From contig JAFFSR010000231.1 in NCBI GenBank assembly GCA_017163975.1, forward strand, positions 372,001-436,000: a DNA stretch of 64,000 nt. The letters run 5' to 3'. The notes beneath the pieces are model-generated. The model searched no databases, was not told the DNA's origin, and was given only the letters and a program-made list of their open reading frames with translations. Positions 12,550 through 23,569 of the stretch are shown piece by piece. Source of the DNA: Anastatus disparis (Eukaryota; Arthropoda; Insecta; Hymenoptera; Eupelmidae). The translations under genes were made by a program, and so were the position numbers. Every line of letters starts with the position of its first letter. Position 1 is the first letter of the stretch.

Positions 12550-12861
12550 AATAATTTTTTTTTTTTTTTTTAATTTAATAGCTTATTTTTAATTAATTAT
12601 AACATTTTTTATTTTTCATAACCATGTAAAATAGAAGGATTATTTATAATTTAATGTTGAAAAAAAGTATTTTGCGAATTTGATTTAATTAAAAGAATTG
12701 TTTGTGAATACTTTGTGAATACTTTATAAACTAAAGTGGTCGGACATTCGTGAATAAACAAAGCAATCATTAAGAACTCTTTATTGATACTTTCGTTTAC
12801 GAAAGTATACATAAAGAATTCTTTTTTAATTCTTTCTTCGACACCGTTTGCCTGTTGGGTA

Positions 12862-13030
12862 TAAATCTATAGTTTTTGACTTGAAAAGAATGCACGATTT
12901 TCGATTTTGACGATATCAATTTTCTAGCGTGAGATATCGTCTTTACAAGATTTTTTTTAGACAGTTGCGTGTTTCGTATTTCTCGAGTTCTATGTTACTA
13001 AATGGAGATTTATAGGGCTTATTTTTTAGC
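12862..13030 (+). repeat. ~335-bp satellite, segment 6
   Basis: Half a unit (ATCTATAGTTTTTGACTTGA to TTTTTAGC) between two insertions. Confidence 0.8.
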
Positions 13031-13034
13031 TTAA

Positions 13035-13415
13035 CGGTGGGCCGGAGTAGAACCTGATACCGACCGAGTAACAATTGAGTTGTTTGTTATTTACTTAAGT
13101 TTTAATCGGTGTATCTTCAAATTAAAGGTCGAGCGCAATAGATATTATTATGAACATCTATGCACAAGAAAAAAAATATCTACCGATTTGTTTTTGAGAA
13201 AAGTAAGTAACGCGAAAATATTATAAACATAAACTTTTACTTTGGCGTTACTTACTTTTCTCAAAAACAAACCGGTAGATATTTTTTTTTTCTTGTGCAT
13301 AGATGTTCATAATAATATCTATTGCGCTTGACCTTTAATTTGAAGATACACCGATTAAAACTTGAGTAAATAACAAAAATGCCAATTAGACAAGGACAGC
13401 GAATCCGACCTGCTC
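13035..13415. mobile_element. TTAA-flanked foldback MITE, family C copy 2
   Basis: TTAA 13031-13034 on the left, degenerate TCAA 13416-13419 on the right. Same orientation and ends as copy 1 (CGGTGGGCCGGAGTAGAACC). It occupies the same TTAA position of the satellite unit as the family A insertion at 9431. Confidence 0.85.
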
Positions 13416-13419
13416 TCAA

Positions 13420-14475
13420 GACTTATATAATTGAACCGTAATTGTTGAGTCTACGAAAAATTAGCCTATCCATAAATGTGATGCTGTAATGTTCAAAATT
13501 CGTATGAAACCAAAATCAATAGTTGGTTTCCTATAATATTGCTCATACTCAAACGTTGAATAATCACTGAAAAATACCATACATTTAAAGTTTTTTACTC
13601 AGAAAAGAAGCATAATTTTCGATTTTAACGATATCAATTTTGTAACGCAATATATCGCATTTACAAGATTTTTTTTTAGACAGTCGCGTGCTTTCGTATT
13701 TCTTGAGTTCCATCTAACAAAATAAGATTTCATGGAGCTTATTTTTTAGCATAAAACTTATATAATCAAATCGTTATTGTTGAGACTGGAAAAAATTAGC
13801 GAATCTATCATGGTGATGCTCTAATGTTTAAAATTCGTATAAAACCAAAATCAATAGTTGGTTGCACATGAGATTGCTCATACTAAAACGTTAAATAATC
13901 ACTGGAGAATACCATAAATTTATAGTTTTTCACTTGAAAAGAAAGCACGATTTTTTATTTTTACGATGTCAATTTTCTAACGGGAGATATCGTATTTACA
14001 AGATTTTTTCAAGACAGTGGCGTGTTTTCCTATTTTTCGAGTTCTATCTAACCAAATAAGGTTTTATAGGGGATTATTTTTTAGCTTAAGATTCATATAA
14101 TCAAATCGTCATTGTCGAGTCCACGAAAAATTAGCCTATCTATAAATGCGATGCTGTAATATTCAAAATTAGTATAAAACCAAAATCAAGAGTCAGTTCC
14201 CCATAAGATTGCTCCTACTAAAACGTTGACTAATAACTGAAAAATACCATATATTCATAGTTTTTTACTTTAAAATAAAACACGATTTCCGATTTTTACG
14301 ATACTAATTTTCTAACGTGAGTTATTGTATTTATAAGATTTTTTTTATAGAGTAGCGTGTTTTTATATATCTCGAGTTCAATCTAATCAAATAAGGTTTC
14401 ATAGGGCTTATTTTTCAAAGACTTATATAATCAAATTGCAATATTTCAGTCTACGAAAAATTAGCCCATCTATGA
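13420..14475 (+). repeat. ~335-bp satellite, segment 7 (uninterrupted tandem units)
   Basis: About three consecutive units; the AATCACTG landmark falls at 13562, 13897 and (as AATAACTG) 14232, exactly 335 bp apart. Best place in the left half to read the unit length. Confidence 0.9.
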
Positions 14476-14880
14476 TATCACATTAGGAAATTGATATCGT
14501 TAAAATTGAAAATCATGCTTTATTTTAAAGTAAAAAATCAATAAATTTATGGGATTTTTAAGTGATTATTTAACGTTTTAGTATGAGCAATCTTATGGGA
14601 AACCGACTCTTGATTTTGTTTTTATACGAATTTCGAACATTACGGCATCGCAATCATAGATGTGCAAATTTTTTGTAAACTTAACCATAGTGATTTGATT
14701 ATATAAGTCTTAAGCTAAAAAATAAGCCCTATAAAACCTTATTTGGTTAGATAGAACTTGAGAAAAATAAAAGCACGCAACTGTCTTAAAAAAAATCTTG
14801 TAAATACAATATTTTACGATAGAAAATTGGTATCGTTAAAATCGAAAATCGTTCTTTTTAAAGAAAAAAACTAAAAATTG
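14476..14880 (-). repeat. ~335-bp satellite in inverted orientation
   Basis: The unit continues as its reverse complement (TAAGCTAAAAAATAAGCCCT, TTAGATAGAACTTGAGAAA), so the array flips at ~14475, as it does at ~61880 in the right-hand copy. Confidence 0.85.
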
Positions 14881-15329
14881 TCAATTCTTAATTTTGCTGT
14901 TACTTGTGCGTTTTTATTTTTTAAAAAGTATGTATAAGGATTAGAGTTGTAAACCAAAAATTGAATTTCACGCGTTTTTAATAAAAATTTATTAAAAGCT
15001 TATATTTTTTGTTTTTTGCGAACTCACTAACTCACTTCTCATCTTCTACTGTGAGATGGTTTGTGAATAAGGGCATCGTCCTTGTGGTGCTGTGATATAA
15101 TTTTTGTTAATGTTGCATGCTCGATTAATTAAGATCACAAATAAATTGAATTTAGAATTTTAATAGATATTGCTATTCATTAATAATAGAACAAACTTCA
15201 TTTTTGATTATTTTAATTTTTTTCAGATTAATGAAATGAGATTTCGTTAATTTCTTAAATTAAAAGTTTTAAATATTCTAATTTATGATATTGAGAAGTA
15301 ATGTTTATAAAGTGGGTTTTTTCTCCAAT
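14881..15329. other. Anonymous AT-rich sequence
   Basis: No ORF, RNA gene or clear repeat recognised. Confidence 0.5.
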
Positions 15330-16201
15330 CAACGAGAAATAAAAAGAAAGCCGCATTGTGTATGATAAAAAGCAATATTTTCTTTAATGAGACAGTATTG
15401 ATTATATTTTTTCGTTTTTAAGAAAACCTTGAAAAATCAAATTGTTTCCTCTCTATGTTTTAAATTTTTGAAAGATTTCTTAAAAACGAAACGATTAAAT
15501 CAATTCTTTTTCATCAAAGAAAATACTGCTTTTTGTGATACGAGATGCAGCTTTCCCTATTAAAAAAAAACACGTGTTTGTTGCACGTGAAAAAAACACG
15601 TGTAAAATACACGTATTTTTTACACGTGTTTTTTACATGTAAAATTTGCGTGTTTTTTCACGCATATTTTTCACGTGTTTTTTTCACGTGTATTTTTCAG
15701 GTGTATTTTTCACATATCGTTTTATAGCTTTTCGAAGAGCTTCTACTGTCCGGCCTCTTATATTTGCGTCTCCCAAATTTGTGTAAGGGATGACAAAACT
15801 TAGAAAAACGCCACCTAGCGACTTAAAGTCAAACTTGACGTTATGTCGCTAGGTGGCGTTTTTCTAAATTTTGTCATCCCTTACACAAATTTGGGAGACG
15901 CAGATATAAGAGGCCGGACAGTAGAAGCTCTTCAAAAAGCTATAAAACGATATGTGAAAAATACACCTGAAAAATACACGTGAAAAAAACACGTGAAAAA
16001 TATGCGTGAAAAAACACGCAAATTTTACATGTAAAAAACACGTGTAAAAAATACGTGTATTTTACACGTGTTTTTTTCACGTGCAACAAACACGTGTTTT
16101 TTTTTAAATAGGGTTCCCTTTACTTTTTTTACTAAAGTTATTAGTTTTTACAAAAAAATCAATTCTTTGATTAGAGAAAGACAGAAATATTTGACTCGCT
16201 C
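15330..16201. mobile_element. TTAA MITE, family A copy 3, split by a nested foldback
   Basis: The right end (GATTAGAGAAAGACAGAAAT...GCTC before TTAA 16202-16205) and internal AGCCGCAT...TTCGTTTTTAAGAAAACCTT match family A copies at 9435 and 9820. The left terminus is eroded. The element is interrupted at 15555-16113. Confidence 0.75.
15555..16113. mobile_element. CACGTG-rich foldback element, copy 1
   Basis: An almost perfect palindrome of 559 bp from CCCTATTAAAAAAAAACACG to its reverse complement. Each arm has a dense run of CACGTG/TACGTG/CATGTA hexamers, then an AGAGGCCGGACAGTAGAAGC region and GCCACCTAGCGACTTAAAGT near the centre (~15834). No protein. Nested in a family A MITE. The frame at 15545-15727 is an arm by-product. 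Confidence 0.9.
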
Positions 16202-16205
16202 TTAA

Positions 16206-17408
16206 GCAATATTTGACTGTCGGAATTTTATATTCTTTTTTATAAGTAAAATAGCTTTTTTTTAAAGATAACTAGTGATTGTAGGCAAGAATAGAGAGAT
16301 GATTGCATTTCATATAATAAAAAGTAATACTTAATCTGATGAGAAAAACTAGAAAAGTTATGCGATATTTAGAGTGAAATCATTGTAATAACAGAAACTC
16401 TTAGACACGACCTTTTTATTTATTGCTGCTCTTTATTTTTTTTGCATATTTTAGAAATTTCCTACGATAGAATTGCATCATTAAGAGTTGTACAAAAAGA
16501 ACGTCTTTGAATTATAGCTTTAGGTTACTTATTCATCCTGCAATTTAACCTCGATTTTAATTTGACCAAAATCGTAAATTTTCAACTTTTAAATGTTAAT
16601 AACGTCGAAATTATCGATTTTTTTTAGGTGATATATAAAAGATCTTCTTGTTTTGAGCTAATTTTTATAAGAATTAGTTTGAGATAAAAAAAAAATTATT
16701 TAAAAAAATAATTTATTTAAAAATATTTATTTTAATTAATATGGTACCACTCAAACGAAAGAACTAAGGGTTTTTATCTACTAGAATAACCTTTTTCGGA
16801 CCCTCGCTTATGAATTATAAATGCCGGCAGAGCCCGCTTCCAGACTAAACAAAGTGGTATACATTTTATCAATTAAATCTTTTCAGGAAACTGAAATTTT
16901 TTTTCTAAATCAAAAGGTTTTATTTTAAATTACAAATTCAAAACTTTAAAATCACAAAATTAAACATTTCATAAAATTTGTCGGGTTCATATAATTTCTA
17001 AATTTCAAAGCGAGCATTTTTATTTTTACTAAAAGTTGAATAAATGCAACCAAATGATATAAAGTTTAAAAAGTATATATTAACTCATTTAAAAAATTAA
17101 AACATGTCTTTTAAACTTTTAAAAAGTTTAAAATGCAGGTATTAAAATTTTTACTTCAAAATTTTTTACTTATGAGTTTTTAATAATTAGTTTATTGAAT
17201 CCAATAATCTAAAGATCTTGTTTGGTTTAAAAAAAAATAAATAAATAAAAAAGAAATAATTACCATGAAAAATGGTTTTTTATAAGGTAAACTGTACAAT
17301 TTTAAAAATAAAAATTTAAAATATTGTGAAGGGTTTTTAATTTTTTAAATTAGTCTATAAACTAGAAAATTTTCATTTTCTTTCTTTTTTAAAGACAATT
17401 TTTTAACG
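16206..17408. other. Anonymous AT-rich sequence
   Basis: No gene or clear repeat seen. A small GC-richer stretch around 16775-16845 has no recognisable feature. Confidence 0.5.
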
Positions 17409-18205
17409 GAGGGTCCAAATAAAATTGTGTTTTAAAAAAAATAAAAAATTGGTTTATTAGTTTTAATTTTTGACCTAATGCACCTACATCATAATTCATG
17501 CGTAATGTTGTTCAAATTCATCTAAAGGATGTACATAAAAATTTTCAGCCCGAAATGTTAAGAGCGGTGGAACTAGTTACATTTCAACTGCTGACCCATT
17601 TACGACTCGGCCAAGCGGCAGTTAAAATGAAACTAGTCCCACAGTTTTCAATATTTCTGGCTAGAAATTTTCTTATACATTCTTTAGACCGATTCCATCT
17701 CAAATCATGCAGACCGACTGCACCTATCTCTCCGAACTGCTTAAAAATTTTTTATATTATTCTACTTTGAAAATAAGCGTATACGTATTTTTTTATTTTT
17801 CAATATCATCAAAAATGCAGTTTTTATGCACTTTTTAAAAATGACTTATAAATTTTCAATTCTCAAAAATCGAAAATTTTTTTTTTTTTTTTAATCGTTT
17901 TTATCCCTGTAGTGATCTTTATAAATAAATTTAGGCTCGTTCAATACTACAGAGGATGCTCCTTTAATTCCACCGTCTTTTATTTTTTTTAACAAAAAAA
18001 CGGAAGTGCAATTGCACTTTTTGTAGAAAATGAAAAATGCATTTTTCTCAAAAAAGGCATTTTTTTTTTGTCTTAAATTTTTTTTATGGATAGGTAGCCT
18101 TAAGACCTATATTTTCATCGGTGTGGAATTTGGAATATTTTGGTTTGGTAAGAGATATAAAAAAAATTGAGAAAAAAATTTTCATATTTACATAACAGAT
18201 GTATA
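17409..18205 (+). repeat. Left terminal inverted repeat of the transposon
   Basis: Pairs with 23570-24189. Shared blocks include CATAATTCATGCGTAATGTT, GCGTATACGTATTTTTTTAT and GGAAGTGCAATTGCACTTTT. The 90-codon frame at 17498 spans an arm-specific insertion and is not supported as a gene. Confidence 0.85.
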
Positions 18206-19316
18206 TATACGTAGATATCTAGATATACCGCTAGGTGGCTAAATATCGCATAGATAATTTAAGTGCCTTAGGTTTACTTAAGAAAGCAGCTATTCACGGT
18301 AGTTATCTTACATCTTTGATACCGTTTAATTTTTAGATATTGAGACTCATTTTGAAATATGTCTGAAACTTATTCCGAGAAGAGACGGAAGTGTCCAAAT
18401 TTTTTTGGATCACACAAAAAAATTGTTTATAATACCGCTACCAAATTTAGAATGTTGGAAAATTTAGCAGAACATCTGCAGCAACATTTGCCTGACAAGG
18501 CGGTACATAGTTCTGATTATGTATGTTTCAACTGTTATAAGCGCATCAAGAAAATTGAATCAACGAAAATTGATGCGATCGATTCAGATAATGATGCTTA
18601 CTTGGTCCATACTGAAGACCACGATTTTCGTGCAAGCACTCCAGAGCGGATTGAGTATTTGAACGAGACTTTAATTCCAAGTTCCTTCGGTAATGTTTTA
18701 CCGCTGAAAAGGAAGAGAGCTGTTGATGACTCTTCTTTAGAAACATACGTAACGAGAAAGAAATCAGAATTAATTTCTTCATTTTCCTCTGCAACTAGCT
18801 GCAAATTATCGGAAGCATACAATGTTTCAATTGATGCATCCAATGATGGTTTTTCTCAATGCTTCTGCGATGAATGGTTTAACAATTTGGGAGTAGCGCT
18901 TAAAATTTGTGGCAGTATCAATGAAAAAATTGAAATTCTTACGCTGATTCCTTTGTCGGTATCAAAATCTAAAATTTTATCTATCTTTCCCGAAGGGACT
19001 GTTTACATGATTGATAAAGCACGAATGCTTGTAAAAACTAAGGGAATATATTCTCAACCTGATGTATACACTGCTCATCCCTTTGACCAAAAGTCTACGA
19101 AAATCGCAGTGGAATATTTTCTGAATGACGATTTCAACTGTACACGTCAAAGTCCCAATAAATCTGACGTTGTGACCGTTAAAGAAAATGGAAAAAAAGA
19201 AAAAAAGTAAAACGTTTTCTAACGCGCAGTTTAAAAGAGATATATGAATTATTCAAACAAGAACATCCAGAAATAAAAATGGGCATAACAAAGTTTTATA
19301 CCTTAAGAAGGGGCCG

Positions 19317-19687
19317 AACTATCTGTCTTTGTCTAATAACGTTTTTTATCATTTATGTAAACACTATCCGGTATAACAAGAAAAAAAATAGCAGCCCCCG
19401 CTAGATATTAGTATGATAAGTAAATTTTGTATAACAACCAAATTTTTTCACTGCGTAGTTTTTGAATAATTAGAGACCTACCAAAAAAAGATAGGTTATA
19501 TTCTAGATTGCTAGTAGGTCTCTAATTAGTCAAAAACTATACGGTGAAAAATTTAGTTGTTATTACAAAATTTACTAATTATACTAATATCTAGCGGGGG
19601 CTGCTATTTTTTTCTTGTTATACCGGATAGTGTTTACATAAATGATGAAAAACGCTATTAGACAAAGACAGATAGTTCGGCCCCTTC
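19317..19687. mobile_element. TTAA-flanked foldback MITE, family B copy 2
   Basis: TTAA 19313-19316 and 19688-19691; ends GAAGGGGCCGAACTATCTGT inverted. Arms contain AGCAGCCCCCGCTAGATATT and TACCGGATAGTGTTTACATA. It lies inside the transposase reading frame and shares its right TTAA with the next MITE. Confidence 0.92.
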
Positions 19688-19691
19688 TTAA

Positions 19692-20120
19692 GAGGCGGTT
19701 GGAACCAAATCGGTGACTTGCGGTATATATCAAATCAGCATTTTTCGCTTTACGATAATATTTTGTATATTTTTATGGCTTAAACTATTTCAAATTATTC
19801 TTTATATACATGACTAGAGGAAATGACTATATTTTTACCATATAAATAAGTAAATAGATTATTATAAGCATTTATTACAAATATCAAACTGACTTGACAT
19901 ATACCGCATGCAAAAAACTGTCGTGTCGATTGTTAGGTGGCATTTTTCGCTTTATAACAATATTTTGTATATTTTTGTGGCTTTAACTATTTTAAATTAT
20001 TCTTCATATACATGACTAGAGGAAATGACTATATTTTTACCATATTAATAAATGAATAAATTATTATAAGCATTTATTACAAGCACCGAACTAAGTCACC
20101 GATTTGGTTCCGACCGCCTC
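19692..20120. mobile_element. TTAA-flanked MITE, family D copy 1, with internal direct repeat
   Basis: TTAA 19688-19691 and 20121-20124; ends GAGGCGGTTGGAACCAAATC inverted. Unlike the foldback families, the interior is a ~200-bp direct duplication (GCATTTTTCGCTTTA...ACATGACTAGAGGAAATGAC occurs twice). Ends resemble the element at 55202-56305. Confidence 0.88.
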
Positions 20121-21376
20121 TTAAGACCAAAGGTTGTTATGTTGAATCCTATTAAAGAAGTCTGTCTCTGCATTTACTGTGCAAATTTTGATTTATATGT
20201 GAACTGTATTAACAATTTCATCGGAGGAAAGTATTCAGATCTGAATAATCTTCGCTCCATGCTTTTGTCAGCAATTGTTTGTACAAATGCATCAGAGCAG
20301 TGCTATTTCCAAGATTGTTCTATATGCCCGGGTTCTCGTGGTATTAATTTAAATTTGTTTGGATTGGAAACCATAAATTAACATGATGAGATCGTTTTTG
20401 CTTTGTGGGAAAATGGGCAACTCGTAAAAAAAAACATTAATAATGTCCAATTTTATAAATAATCTTGCTATTTGGACGGTGAAAACAAGCGTCTACATGT
20501 ATATTAAAAACATACAACGAAAAGCCATAAAAGAGGAAAAAGAGATGGCCAGAACTAATTCTAAACATCTTGTACTGCATGGTGATTTTGCTGAAAATTG
20601 GGCGATGATTCTCAGTAGTCCTGTTCAAGGCAATCACTGGGTCAATCAACAGATTTCTATATTTACAGCTGTTTGTTATCAAGGAACAGTAACAAAAAGT
20701 TTTGCTGTCGTCAGTGATGATACAAAACATGATTCCGCTCATGCCTTGTTGGCGATGCAAAAAATCATTGATTTGATGAAAAATGATTCAACTGATTCAA
20801 TAGAACAAATATCGATTATAACAGATGGAGCCGCTAGTCATTTCAAAAATCGATTTCAATTACATGAAATGAAAAAAGCTTCTAACAATCAAAAATGGTT
20901 GTTTTCAGCTACGGGGCATGGGAAAGGTGCGGTTGATGGCGTCGGTGGATTAGTAAAACACTATGCAACCAGACATAATCTTCAAAATTATCATGTTGAA
21001 TCAATACAAGATGCAAATGCTTTTGTAAAAAAAGCTCAACCTAACACTGACGCTATTAAATTAATCTTACTGCCAAAAGAAGATATTGAAGTTTTAAGGC
21101 AAAGCAAAATAAAAGAGTGGCTTAAGACCCCTAAATTGGCCGGCATTCAAAAAACCCACGTATGGAAAGTAAAAGTAGGGACAAAGAAAAAATTGTATAT
21201 GGCTCGAACTGCTGTTCATCCTTTCACAAAATTATTAAATAAAGAGAAAAAAAAGAAAAGAAAAATTACGTCAAACAAGAATGTGCGCAATAAGAAAAAG
21301 TCCAAAACTCATAAGGAAGGAAAAAAAAATAGAACTTTTTTTTTACATAATTTCTTATACTAACGCAAAACTTATG

Positions 21377-21378
<2 letters not shown>

Positions 21379-21408
<30 letters not shown>
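21379..21408. repeat. TA microsatellite flanking a palindrome
   Basis: A run of about 15 TA dinucleotides directly abutting the left arm of the 21409-23276 palindrome; a matching run flanks the right arm at ~23272-23296. Confidence 0.9.
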
Positions 21409-21412
<4 letters not shown>

Positions 21413-23276
21413 GACGTTTCAGGTCAACTCACCGAACAAAAAAATAAAATTCGTTGTAAATCTGTGAAAATGTTCCATTTCATACCCAAAATATACAAAA
21501 AAAATTTCAGAGGTATAGATCCAATGGATTAAGAGTAATGAGTAATGAAATATTGTGATTTTTCAAAATTTTTGGTGAATTCATCAAATTAATAATTTTT
21601 TTACTCAAAAACTAAGGGTCCTAGAGATGTACTTATGAAGACATTTCTTGTTGCAAATTAAGCGTAGAATCAGCACAAATTTTTTTAAATCTCAAGATTG
21701 CTATCTTCTGATTGGTCCACTTTGTTATTTCATATAATTTGCAATTACTTGAGTTCGAACAGGTTGATTTCACTCCTGTTGGAGTATGTTATGTCTTCTG
21801 ATAACATATTGAAGTAAGCTTTTGCTCCACTTGGCTCGAGCCCTAGGAGAGGAGCTATAGAACTTTGAATATTGAAAAATTTTTTAATTTTGAATTTAAC
21901 ACATACATCAACATTTTCTTCTTCGATGTTCATAGATAATACAATATACGAATGCATGATTGTCTAAATATTTTAACATTTATCTATTTCTTTATGATGC
22001 AAGTGTTTTATTAAAATGTTAATTATGCATTACGTACACATCATCAAGATACACTCATAAACAAGAAAATTTTATTCGTTTAACTAATTTGTCATTATAA
22101 CTATTTTGCATACGTATTAAAAAATTATTTAAATATACATATTTAGGAATTAAAATTAATACTATATATCTGGAAATAAAAAGGATAAAGTTAAATAAAT
22201 TCTATACGGATAAAATTTATTCAATATAAAAATTTATTACAAAATGAAAGAATCTGTTATTTGTGTATTCTGTAACTTTTAACAAGTACTTCTTAATTTA
22301 TCTCATTTTTCTGAAAATAAATTACTCAAAATTTTTTTTAAATTGAAATGGTATTTTAAAATTATAATGTCATTAGAGTGGAGATAAATTAAGAAGTACT
22401 TGTTAAAAGTTACAGAATACACAAATAACAGATTCTTTCATTTTGTAATAAATTTTTATATTGAATAAATTTTATCCGTATAGAATTTATTTAACTTTAT
22501 CCTTTTTATTTCCAGATATATAGTATTAATTTTAATTCCTAAATATGTATATTTAAATAATTTTTAATACGTATGCAAAATAGTTATAATGACAAATTAG
22601 TTAAACGAATAAAATTTTCTTGTTTATGAGTGTATCTTGATGATTGTACGTAATGCATAATTAATATTTTAATAAAGCACTTGCATCATAAAGAAATAGA
22701 TAAATGTTAAAATATTTAGACAATCATGCATTCGTATATTGTATGATCTATGAACATCGAAGAAGAAAATGTTGATGTATGTGTTAAATTCAAAATTAAA
22801 AATTTTTCAATATTCAAAGTTCTATAGCTCCTCTCCTAGGGCTCGAGCCAAGTGGAGCAAAAGCTTACTTCAATATGTTATCAGAAGACATAACATACTC
22901 CAACAGGAGTGAAATCAACCTGTTCGAACTCAAGTAATTGCAAATTATATGAAATAACAAAGTGGACCAATCAGAAGATAGCAATCTTGAGATTTAAAAA
23001 AATTTGTGCTGATTCTACGCTTAATTTGCAACAAGAAATGTCTTCATAAGTACATCTCTAGGACCCTTAGTTTTTGAGTAAAAAAATTATTAATTTGATG
23101 AATTCACCAAAAAATTTTGAAAAATCACAATATTTCATTACTCATTACTCTTAATCCATTGGATCTATACCTCTGAAAATTTTTTTGTATATTTTGGGTA
23201 TGAAATGGAACATTTTCACAGATTTACAACGAATTTTATTTTTTTGTTCGGTGAGTTGACCTGAAACGTCCCATAT
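21409..23276. mobile_element. ~1.9-kb near-perfect palindrome inserted in (TA)n
   Basis: Left arm (21409-~22305) begins TGGGACGTTTCAGGTCAACT and is mirrored by the right arm (~22382-23276), with only scattered differences over ~895 bp and a ~75-bp unpaired loop. Both ends abut TA repeats, so the target was probably a TA microsatellite. No convincing ORF: the 70-codon minus frame in the left arm has its mirror in the right arm. Looks like a non-autonomous foldback transposon; an inverted-duplication assembly artefact is the alternative. Confidence 0.75.
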
Positions 23277-23337
23277 ATATATATATATATATATATGTAC
23301 AGCACAACACCTATGAGTTGCATAAAAGCTATGTATG

Positions 23338-23407
<70 letters not shown>

Positions 23408-23444
23408 ACACAACACCTATGAGTTGCATAAAAGCTATGTACGT

Positions 23445-23520
<76 letters not shown>
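23272..23520. repeat. (TA)n microsatellite with duplicated 40-bp unique segment
   Basis: Three TA tracts are separated by two near-identical copies of a segment containing CACCTATGAGTTGCATAAAA (about 23297-23340 and 23402-23447), so the block is a compound minisatellite. All open frames here are Tyr-Ile dipeptide artefacts. Confidence 0.9.
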
Positions 23521-23521
<1 letters not shown>

Positions 23522-23569
23522 GAAATGCGCTTACTCCTGAAATATTTGTTGTATCTATGACGTATTTAC

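Larger units (their letters stand above)
11070..12859. mobile_element. TA-flanked element with CCCAA ends
   Basis: Left end CCCAATAAGCACACATCTGG and right end (reverse complement CCCAACAGGCAAACGG) are inverted and each is flanked by TA. Both ends carry GAATTCTTT-type subterminal motifs. Two TTAA MITEs (11151-11359, 11364-11748) are nested in its left part. No transposase seen. The satellite resumes at 12862. Confidence 0.6.
18359..21363 (+). pseudogene. DDE-type transposase (non-piggyBac, TTAA-type element), broken
   Basis: The first ORF (18359-19210, 283 codons) begins with a basic segment and a CFNCYKRI cysteine pair (around residues 57-64) that may be part of a metal-binding DNA-binding domain. 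After a frameshift in the A-rich run near 19185-19208 the frame reads on to KFYTL, where two MITEs sit in one TTAA; after them (20121) it continues RPK. A stop ends that frame at 20379-20381. The C-terminal ORF (20443-21363) has HGDFAENW, ITDGAASHFKN and ATGHGKGAVDGVGG, which look like catalytic-core motifs of an RNase-H-fold transposase family common in arthropods and Hydra, followed by a Lys-rich tail. Its role would have been cut-and-paste transposition. I cannot fix the superfamily; Sola- or Kolobok-like are candidates. Confidence 0.75.

Noticed and set aside
17498..17770. 90-codon ORF in the left transposon arm
   Set aside because: It spans an arm-specific insertion absent from the matching right arm and has no domain.
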